From NCBI GenBank assembly GCA_937926105.1, contig CALANS010000121.1:1-5739 (forward strand): a stretch of 5,739 bases of DNA, given 5' to 3'. The notes beneath the pieces are model-generated. The model worked only from the letters and a program-made list of their open reading frames with translations. It ran no database searches and was not told the DNA's origin. Shown piece after piece: positions 1 through 5,136 of this stretch (within the stretch, counting starts at the first letter, position 1; each line of letters starts with the position of its first letter). Origin of the DNA: an uncultured Actinomycetes bacterium (GTDB lineage Bacteria; Actinomycetota; Actinomycetes; Mycobacteriales; Nakamurellaceae). The position numbers and the translations under genes are program-made.

Positions 1-24
1 TGATTCCCTGCGCCGTCAGATAGG

Positions 25-366
25 TCATTGTTGTGGCCAATTCGTGATCGATGGCACACTGATTGATCGCGGAGTGATCGGTGATCCGAGAGTATTTTCA
101 ATTTCGAAATAGTCTGGAATTCTAATGGCAAGTTGGCTCGACCAGTAGTTTTCGATGGCTTCGGCACTAGTGAATTCCCATACTGTTGCGGTCGAGAATC
201 GGTGCTGTCCCCGGACCGACCACTGCCCTAGTTTGACGCCGTCAACATTGCCGACGCTCGAGTCGACCTCACGAAGTGCTGCATAGACGTGTTCCCGCTC
301 GTCGTCTGTGAGTTGGTACCACGATGGTCGCGGCCTGCTGAATTGAATCCATAGATAGTCAGACAT
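25..366 (-). CDS. Small single-domain protein of unknown function (DUF6616/darcynin-like)
   Basis: A 113-residue soluble protein, last gene of the operon visible here. It starts with ATG at 366, with a strong GGAGG ribosome site at 371-375, four bases away. Its start overlaps the stop of the upstream gene by 8 bp (359-366), which suggests translational coupling. The pattern is beta strand YLWIQFSRPRPSW (residues 4-16), helix with DDEREHVYAAL (21-31), strand ATVWEF (60-65), helix SAEAIENYW (67-75), and DYFEIENTLGSPITP (85-99). This resembles small alpha/beta proteins annotated as DUF6616 or darcynin-like; that family assignment is from memory and tentative. No signal peptide, membrane segment or obvious catalytic motif is visible. 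The neighbouring 235-residue protein contains related domains, so the two may form a mixed complex. Function unknown; the gene itself is well supported by coding length, start site and context. Confidence 0.8.
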   Translation of the reverse strand: MSDYLWIQFSRPRPSWYQLTDDEREHVYAALREVDSSVGNVDGVKLGQWSVRGQHRFSTATVWEFTSAEAIENYWSSQLAIRIPDYFEIENTLGSPITPRSISVPSITNWPQQ

Positions 367-1066
367 CGTGCCTCCGCAAGAATTCTTCGAACGGTGTGAT
401 AGATCCGATAAAATGTCTCGATAGCGTCAGCCGGAAGTCCGCGACCGCTTCGTGGTTGGCCATGGCGAGGTTGACTTTTTCGATGTCAGCGGCGTGCCAT
501 ATTGCGAAGTGGTGCCACGTGCTGTTGAGATCACATCGATGACGGCCGGAGATTGCGATGCCGAGATTTATATCCTCTGCGAAGGCTATGTCGCATTGAT
601 CGTCGTATTCCCTGCGCGCCGCGGGCGACATAGCGGCCCACTCGTCCGTCCATTGCCACAGCGCGATGAATCCGACGGGAGCGGCCGGGTCCAGAGGGCC
701 GATGGGCTCGAACTCGCGGCGGCCGAATATCCACTCCGTTTCGAAGCACTCGCTCCAGCTCGTCGCCTCCAGCCGATCGACGCCGGCAATGGCCCGTGCC
801 AAGTCCGTCGTTTCCACACAGACGATTGCGTCGACATCGCTGAAGGCTGACGTGTCGTATACCAGCGGCCGCCATGGCGCGCCGCCCGGCCCGTCGAACA
901 GGGAAGGGGCCCAGCGCTCGCCGCCAAGGTGCGCGAAGGCCGCATCCCACGGCGCCGTTTGTCCGGCTGTGGCCGGCCGTGGGCGGCGAATCCGGACGAA
1001 GCCGAGTGCCGCCCAGGTCTGCACTGCGCTCGGCGTGAACTGCGGTGCTGTCGCGACGGTGGTCAT
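359..1066 (-). CDS. Two-domain protein of unknown function, related to the adjacent 113-aa protein
   Basis: A 235-residue soluble protein starting with ATG at 1066. A GAGGGG ribosome site lies at 1078-1083, overlapping the stop codon of the btpA-like gene, with an 11-base spacing. It appears to contain two similar domains. The N-terminal half (about residues 22-120) has strand FVRIRRPRP, the segment YDTSAFSDVDAIVCVETTDL (70-89) and a closing CFETEWIFG (108-115). The C-terminal half (about 131-230) has GFIALWQW, AARREYDDQ, GRHRCDLNSTWHHFAIW (174-190) and HFIGSITPF (218-226). The C-terminal half matches the layout of the 113-residue neighbour, including GRHR/GQHR and GSITPF/GSPITP. The N-terminal half resembles darcynin-like proteins, from memory. 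No catalytic motif is recognised, though Trp and His residues cluster in STWHHFAIWH. It is probably a cytoplasmic accessory protein of the operon; its role is unknown. Confidence 0.82.
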   Translation of the reverse strand: MTTVATAPQFTPSAVQTWAALGFVRIRRPRPATAGQTAPWDAAFAHLGGERWAPSLFDGPGGAPWRPLVYDTSAFSDVDAIVCVETTDLARAIAGVDRLEATSWSECFETEWIFGRREFEPIGPLDPAAPVGFIALWQWTDEWAAMSPAARREYDDQCDIAFAEDINLGIAISGRHRCDLNSTWHHFAIWHAADIEKVNLAMANHEAVADFRLTLSRHFIGSITPFEEFLRRHDV

Positions 1067-1074
1067 GGCTCGAT

Positions 1075-1926
1075 CTACCCCTCATGTGTCGTTCGGAAGG
1101 CTTTGACCGCGGTCATCAGCGCCTGCACTTTTGATGCGTCTACGGGGTTCCACCAGCGCTCCTGCTCCTTGAGAGACTGACCGACGATCGCGCCGTCGGC
1201 ATGCTCGAACAGGACAGGGACCTGATCGGGACGCAATCCAGAGCCGACCAGTACGGGGAGGGCTGTCCCGTCCTTGACTTCGGTCACCTCCTCCACGCGG
1301 GTGGGGTTCCCCGTGCGCAGCCCGGTGGCGATCAGCGCGTCGGCACCGAACCACTCGGCGTCGGTTGCTTGTTCCGTGATCGACCGGTCGGCTGTGATCG
1401 CGTGCGCACCGAACTTCACATGTACATCCGCGAACACCTTGACGTCTTCGGCGCGAATATTCGACCGGTAGCGCAGCGCAACTGGCGCCGGACCGTTCAG
1501 GAAGCCCTCGTTCGCGATGTACGCATTCACCCACTGGTTCGCGCGGACCCATGAGGCGCCGACCGCTTTTGCCACCGCGATCGCCGGCATCACGCCGTTC
1601 GCGACACACGTGATACTTAACGGAAGATCTGAAATCTCTCGGATTGCGTTGCAGGCTGCGACGAGGCATGCGACGGTTTCGTACCCGATATCTTCAGGCC
1701 GTGAGAAGGGCATGTCGCTGGCATTCTCGACACAGATTCCGTCAACGCCTCCTCGCGCGAGTGAATCGGCATCGATTTTTGCCCGGTCGTAGATCTCTGT
1801 GACGTTCGTTCCGTCGTAGTCCGGTGAACCCGGAAGCGGTAGCAGGTGGATGACACCGATGATCGGTTTCCTGGCAAGGTAGATCTCAGCGAGCGCGCTC
1901 GACTTCGGTTTCCGCACTTGAGGCAT
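1075..1926 (-). CDS. BtpA/SgcQ-family TIM-barrel protein
   Basis: A 283-residue cytoplasmic protein, full length for the BtpA family (PF03437, usually about 260-280 residues). Family landmarks appear in order: GVIHLLPLPGSP (24-35), GGVDGICVEN (59-68), VRANQWVNAYIANEGFLNG (127-145), ADVHVKFGAHA (166-176), ADALIATGLRTGNPT (195-209), LPVLVGSGLRPDQVP (223-237) and DGAIVGQSLKE (244-254), followed by WNPVD. The alternating beta strands with Gly-rich loops fit a TIM barrel that binds a phosphate in the last two strands (GSG and GQS loops). Members include E. coli SgcQ, of unproven function in a sugar gene cluster, and cyanobacterial BtpA, linked to photosystem I; the latter role does not fit here. 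The start ATG at 1926 is preceded by AAAGGAAAT (1934-1942). The first 41 bp overlap the kinase gene. Next to a PfkB kinase it probably acts on a phosphorylated sugar-like or nucleoside-like compound (inference). Family assignment is strong; the reaction is unknown. Confidence 0.93.
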   Translation of the reverse strand: MPQVRKPKSSALAEIYLARKPIIGVIHLLPLPGSPDYDGTNVTEIYDRAKIDADSLARGGVDGICVENASDMPFSRPEDIGYETVACLVAACNAIREISDLPLSITCVANGVMPAIAVAKAVGASWVRANQWVNAYIANEGFLNGPAPVALRYRSNIRAEDVKVFADVHVKFGAHAITADRSITEQATDAEWFGADALIATGLRTGNPTRVEEVTEVKDGTALPVLVGSGLRPDQVPVLFEHADGAIVGQSLKEQERWWNPVDASKVQALMTAVKAFRTTHEG

Positions 1927-2866
1927 TATTGTTATTTCCTTTCGAAAAATGAGTCGCGGAGAGTTCCTGCTCCAAATCCTCGACGTCTCTCTGCGAGGGA
2001 TACGATCGGAAGCCGCCGTGTTTACTGCAGCTCAGAGTCGCCGCATGTACCGCACGTCGTAGCGATTCCACTAATCCGCATCCGTTATGGAGTTCGGCAA
2101 CGCACCAGCCCGCTAGGCAATCGCCAGCGCCAGTGGTATCGACAATGCTCATGTCGAAGCTGGGCGTCTTAATATGTATATGCGCGTTAGGGTTCGCTGC
2201 CGAGTACAGCGAAGCCCCATTGCTACCGAGGGTCCGGACAACGTTTTTCACCCCGAGTTCGAATAAACGAGCGACGGCGCTATTGCCGATCTGGCTTGCT
2301 GCAGCATTGTTGCAGAAGGTCAGCTCCGCGCCGTCCAGAATCTCGGACAGCGAATCGATGCCGTCGGGGAATGTGGCTGGCTCCAGATCGAGTGACCAGC
2401 GGGCGCCCGTGTTCCTGCATCGTTCAACGGCGTGCGCGGCAGATCGAATGTCGTAGGCCGCCGTGTGCATCCACGCAATGGGCCGATCCTTATCGAAGGC
2501 CAAGTCAATGGCCTCGGCAGTGGGATACATTGGGCTGCCCGGGCGCAGCACCAGCCGTTTTTCGCCGGATGGGTCGGTAAGCGTCACGACTCTCGTTGAT
2601 TGGTCGCCGTGGGTGGGAAGAAGTTCGAGCCCGACTCGTGACAGGTCCGTGCTGATCTGTGACCCCACGGCATCGCCCCCGATGGCGAGCACCGCGAGGA
2701 CATCGGGAGTGAGCCCACGCGCGGCGGCAGCGGAATTTGCGGCAACTCCACCGGCACCCTCATCGAACCGAGCCGCAAATACCTTTTCATCAGGCTTCGG
2801 CATGTGGGGAACCTGGTACGACTCGTCCCAGCTCGCGTCACCGACGAAGAGAATTATCGCCGACAC
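1886..2866 (-). CDS. PfkB/ribokinase-family carbohydrate or nucleoside kinase
   Basis: A 326-residue ATP-dependent kinase of the PfkB (ribokinase) family, cytoplasmic. The N-terminal strand AIILFVGDASWDE (3-15) begins the Rossmann-like core. GAGGVAANSAAAARGL (37-52) is the substrate-binding GG/N region, and AIGGDAVG (61-68) follows. DTTGAGDCLAGW (243-254) is the second PfkB signature: its GAGD forms the anion hole, and Asp249 should be the catalytic base. The substrate cannot be read from the sequence; sugars, nucleosides and sugar phosphates are all possible. The start is GTG at 2866, one base inside the repressor's TAG stop (TAGTG). The only ribosome-site-like sequence, AGGA at 2869-2872, is very close, so reinitiation after the repressor stop is likely. 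An unusual Asn-rich tail after about residue 303 runs into the btpA-like gene and is encoded by that gene's ribosome site and start region. All key kinase residues are present. Confidence 0.94.
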   Translation of the reverse strand: MSAIILFVGDASWDESYQVPHMPKPDEKVFAARFDEGAGGVAANSAAAARGLTPDVLAVLAIGGDAVGSQISTDLSRVGLELLPTHGDQSTRVVTLTDPSGEKRLVLRPGSPMYPTAEAIDLAFDKDRPIAWMHTAAYDIRSAAHAVERCRNTGARWSLDLEPATFPDGIDSLSEILDGAELTFCNNAAASQIGNSAVARLFELGVKNVVRTLGSNGASLYSAANPNAHIHIKTPSFDMSIVDTTGAGDCLAGWCVAELHNGCGLVESLRRAVHAATLSCSKHGGFRSYPSQRDVEDLEQELSATHFSKGNNNNASSAETEVERAR

Positions 2867-3618
2867 TATCCTGGCAATTCTATTTGGACGCGATACCGCG
2901 CTGCCGAATACTTCATCACCACGTATTCCGTTGGTGTCGATAGCTCATCGCACGAGATGCGTTTAATCACCAGGGCTGGAGCACCAGCGGGAATCTCCAG
3001 CAAGTTCGCGTCAATCTCCGAGACCAATGCAGCCTCAATCGTCTCGCGCCCGCGAACAAGGCGGATACCAGCTCTCTTATCGAGCCATTCGTACAGCGAT
3101 CCACTGTTTAGATCATCGTGAGTCGGTATGCCGGACGTCTGGAGGTGTGTCATCGTGATATGCGAGACGCTGGTCGCGATTGGCGAGCCATTAGCCTTCA
3201 GGACCCGTCTTATCCTCAGTACCTGGCCGCCGGCATCGATATTGAGTGACGCAGCGGCTTCGGGCGTTGCGCCGACGACCCGAATCTCCCGCGTGTCGTA
3301 GCTCGGTATCAAGCCGCGCTCCCTCATATCCGTGCCGAAGCCAGAAATGGCGCGGAGTGGTTGCTCAACTTGGGTCGGCAAGACCACCGACCCTTTCCCA
3401 GAGCGCCTCCGGACGTAACCCTGCTGTTCGAGGGAATTCAGTGCCGCACGGGACGTCGTTCGGCTCACGCCAAACCGATCGTTGAGAGCGGCCTCCGACG
3501 GCAGCAAGTCGCCGGTCGTAAACTCGCCGGATTCGATCGCGCTCCGAAGGTGCTGAGCGATCTGGAACCAGAGCGGCACCTTCGATTCCTCATCGATGTC
3601 CGCGTCGCCCCATGTCAT
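2866..3618 (-). CDS. GntR-family repressor with UTRA ligand-binding domain (HutC type)
   Basis: A 250-residue transcription factor, probably a repressor of its own operon. Residues 14-79 form the GntR winged helix: VPLWFQIAQHLRSAI, LLPSEAALNDRFGVSRTTSRAAL (recognition region about 38-60) and the wing GYVRRRSGKGSVV (67-79). Residues about 88-246 form a UTRA domain, opening with AISGFGTDMRERG (90-102) and closing with RYRVQIEL (241-248). UTRA domains bind small effectors, often sugar phosphates, which fits a regulator upstream of a sugar-type kinase. An in-frame ATG at 3642 would add eight residues, but it lies inside the promoter spacer and has no ribosome site. The ATG at 3618 is 9 bases downstream of the -10, and is preferred as a leaderless start. 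The TAG stop overlaps the kinase GTG start by one base. Class assignment is strong; the effector is unknown. Confidence 0.94.
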   Translation of the reverse strand: MTWGDADIDEESKVPLWFQIAQHLRSAIESGEFTTGDLLPSEAALNDRFGVSRTTSRAALNSLEQQGYVRRRSGKGSVVLPTQVEQPLRAISGFGTDMRERGLIPSYDTREIRVVGATPEAAASLNIDAGGQVLRIRRVLKANGSPIATSVSHITMTHLQTSGIPTHDDLNSGSLYEWLDKRAGIRLVRGRETIEAALVSEIDANLLEIPAGAPALVIKRISCDELSTPTEYVVMKYSAARYRVQIELPG

Positions 3619-3626
3619 ACTGATGT

Positions 3627-3655
3627 AACGTAATCCTGTCATTACAGGATGTCAA
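3627..3655 (-). promoter_or_regulatory. Operon promoter, leaderless for the GntR gene
   Basis: Reading leftward, a perfect TTGACA -35 hexamer (3655-3650) is followed by exactly 17 bases and a TACGTT -10 (3632-3627), which fits the actinobacterial TAnnnT pattern. Transcription would start near 3620, almost at the ATG at 3618, so the mRNA would be leaderless; no Shine-Dalgarno sequence is visible ahead of either candidate start. This is the only clear promoter for the five-gene minus-strand operon. Confidence 0.75.
3633..3650. promoter_or_regulatory. Palindromic operator candidate for the GntR repressor
   Basis: A perfect inverted repeat, ATCCTGT-CATT-ACAGGAT (7-bp arms, 4-bp centre), fills the 17-bp spacer between -35 and -10 and takes in the last base of the -35. 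Its centre reads GT-N4-AC, close to the GTnTAnAC core typical of HutC-type GntR operators but with AT rather than TA in the middle. Binding there would block RNA polymerase, so autorepression is the natural reading. The position and symmetry are visible; the protein partner is inferred. Confidence 0.72.
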
Positions 3656-4828
3656 GGACGGTGCCGAACACGCGCTTAGCTTGGTGCAGATCGCCCGATC
3701 GATCCCGTAGTCGTGGTGGCCGATCAACTCGGCCGCGCGACCGGTGACCTGCCGCGCCCACCGGTGCGCGTCGCCCCCCAAAATCACCGCGGCCCGGTCG
3801 GCCCACCGCTCGGAGTACTCCGACAGTGGCGATTCCGACCCGCCTGCGGCCCAGTTGGCCGCCTGCCATGATCCGCGACGAACGCCGCGATGGCCCCGTC
3901 TTTCGCTGCGGTGATCGCCGCAGACCGCTGCAAAAACTCGACGCTCAGATGATGGGGGACAGCGGCGAGTTCGCGTGGTGGATTGCGGGCCCGGCCACGC
4001 TTCCGCATCTCCCAAGTCAAGCCCGATGCTCGCGCGATGTTGTCCGCGACGAAGAGATCGTAAGTGTCCGAGCGCGCGACCGCCGCCGCATACAGCGACT
4101 GCCCGTCGAGTGTGCGCCACCGGTCGTCCGTGACGGCCTGCACCCGGTTCACGATCGTGACATGGGTGTGCCGCTGCGGGTCGCCCGCCCGCGAATCGTG
4201 ATGGCCGAACGCCGCCGCGACCAAACCTCGCACAGGGACTCTGGCAGCGCCATGCGCGCCGATCCGGGTCGGGACATCGCGCGCGATCGGATCCAGTGTT
4301 GCCGTGACCGCGGCATGGTGAGCTCGCACGATCTGTCGCTGCGTTGCGGCGCCTGACGGCGCCCACAGCACCGACACCGACTTCGGCACCGAGAATGTCA
4401 AATCGAACCTCGCGACAGGTGTTCGTCTCGACGCGGTGGCCCCGGCCGCTTCGATAGCGTCAATGCGGACGACCTGAGTCGCGTCTGGCAGGTCTGCCGG
4501 AAGCTTTGAAACCTGTGCGGCGAGGGTGTCTGCCTTCGATGCGGTCTTGGCGTATTCGCGGCCGAGTATGGCGTCGGTGACGGGATCATGGCCGGTGCCG
4601 AACAACCGCGCCATCTGCTCCTCGGTGACCTTCAGCCCGTAGCGAATGCTGTGCCCGTCTCCGACCGACCAGACCGTCGCCGAACCACACACCAGCCGGG
4701 TAATCCGGATTCGAGTAGTTCCACGTCAGCGCATCGGCGACAAGATCCGGCGCATCCCCGCGCGCAGTGTGCCGCATCAGGTACTCGTACCCCGAGCCGG
4801 CCGACAGCTTCGCCACCGACATCACCAC
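3656..4828 (-). pseudogene. MobF (TrwC-type) relaxase remnant, frame-broken and truncated
   Basis: Remnant of a conjugative relaxase, which nicks plasmid DNA at oriT through a Tyr and stays covalently attached. The N-terminus lies in one frame: MSVAKLSAGSGYEYLMRHTA from 4822, with the candidate catalytic Tyr in GYEYL; starts at GTG 4828 or ATG 4822 are possible. Near 4663 the frame shifts by one base, as if one base were inserted. The second frame (longest open stretch 3784-4692) carries FDLTFSVPKSVSVLW and the metal-binding motif HHDSRAGDPQRHTHV at about 4159-4203. Near 3830-3852 the frame changes again, and recognisable relaxase sequence resumes as LSEYSERWADRAAVILGGDA and RWARQVTGRAAEL. 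Related proteins have additional residues at this junction, so a small deletion is likely. Sequence likeness fades near 3690-3660, just before the operon promoter. Full-length relatives continue into a large helicase domain, absent here. Sequencing error could explain one break but hardly both breaks plus the truncation. Confidence 0.85.
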
Positions 4829-4968
4829 ATACAAACCTGGTGGCGCGGTTGCGCCATTGGCGGCTCTGGAGCTACGCCGCACGTGAATCCACGCTGCCGT
4901 GGCGCGGTGTCGGTCACCGGGTTACTCAGTTGGTTCGGTGAAACGAGTCCGGTGCAGCTGGGCGCCGG

Positions 4969-4987
4969 TGTGGGCGAGCGGCCCACA
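4969..4987. repeat. Perfect inverted repeat (hairpin) upstream of the relaxase remnant
   Basis: TGTGGGC-GAGCG-GCCCACA: seven-base-pair arms and a five-base loop, all GC-rich, about 140 bp upstream of the relaxase start. There is no T-run on either side, so it is not a classical intrinsic terminator. Hairpins next to relaxase genes often mark oriT, but no nic-site consensus could be identified, so this role is only a suggestion. Confidence 0.45.
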
Positions 4988-5053
4988 GTCGCTGTTCATC
5001 GCGCGGTGCACGGCATGGGCGACCGTGAGGTGGCCAGCCCCAGGCCCTGCGGC

Positions 5054-5071
5054 ATCGTTACTCGATCGTTA
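5054..5071. repeat. Direct repeat ATCGTTA x2, 11-bp period
   Basis: ATCGTTA occurs at 5054-5060 and again at 5065-5071, so the copies are 11 bp apart, about one helical turn. This places them on the same face of the DNA upstream of the YhfZ-like gene. They could be half-sites for an activator or for that gene's own product, or they could be chance; seven-base repeats are weak evidence. Confidence 0.3.
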
Positions 5072-5083
5072 TTAGGGGATCTG

Positions 5084-5120
5084 TTGCTCTTCGTCTGTTC
5101 AGTATTCAGAATCTAGAATA
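5084..5120 (+). promoter_or_regulatory. Candidate promoter and palindrome ahead of the YhfZ-like gene
   Basis: A possible -35 TTGCTC (5084-5089) is followed after 17 bases by CAGAAT (5107-5112); TAGAAT (5114-5119) is an alternative -10 but lacks a well-spaced -35. An imperfect palindrome, TATTC-N8-GAATA (5103-5120), overlaps the -10 and the expected transcription start, as an autoregulatory operator would. The region is AT-richer than its surroundings. The individual elements are weak, hence the low confidence. Confidence 0.35.
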
Positions 5121-5123
5121 TGA

Positions 5124-5129
5124 GGGAGG
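5124..5129 (+). promoter_or_regulatory. Ribosome binding site deciding the start of the YhfZ-like gene
   Basis: GGGAGG lies seven bases upstream of the ATG at 5137-5139. It is the strongest Shine-Dalgarno sequence on the plus strand here, and it fixes the start of an open frame that runs off the right end. Confidence 0.75.
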
Positions 5130-5136
5130 TCCCGTC

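Larger units (their letters stand above)
4829..5136. other. Intergenic region with no supported gene
   Basis: Between the relaxase remnant and the rightward regulator I see no convincing coding sequence. Open frames on either strand lack a ribosome site, recognisable domains or consistent coding character. The left part (to about 5040) is GC-rich and contains a perfect hairpin, as expected near an oriT or a plasmid-derived leader. The right part (about 5050-5120) is AT-richer and looks like the promoter region of the regulator starting at 5137. Confidence 0.6.

Noticed and set aside
452..1106. Plus-strand open frames at 452-850 and 666-1106
   Set aside because: They lie wholly opposite the 235-residue protein, have no ribosome site or recognisable domain, and have the low-complexity Arg/Ser/Ala character of antisense reading in GC-rich DNA.
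3619..3642. ATG at 3642 as the start of the GntR repressor
   Set aside because: It falls inside the promoter spacer and palindrome, with no Shine-Dalgarno sequence. The extra eight residues are not part of the winged-helix domain.
3590..4366. Minus-strand 258-codon frame as an independent gene
   Set aside because: Most of it is the wrong frame of the relaxase remnant (Arg/Gly-rich). Only its later part (about 3830-3700) holds real relaxase-like sequence, so it is treated as the third piece of the pseudogene.
4969..4987. Hairpin as an intrinsic terminator
   Set aside because: No T-rich run follows on either strand, and no convincing gene ends next to it.
4646..5116. Plus-strand 156-codon frame across the intergenic region
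   Set aside because: Its left half is antisense to the relaxase N-terminus, it has no ribosome site, and it shows no recognisable domain. It also overlaps the AT-rich promoter region of the YhfZ-like gene.
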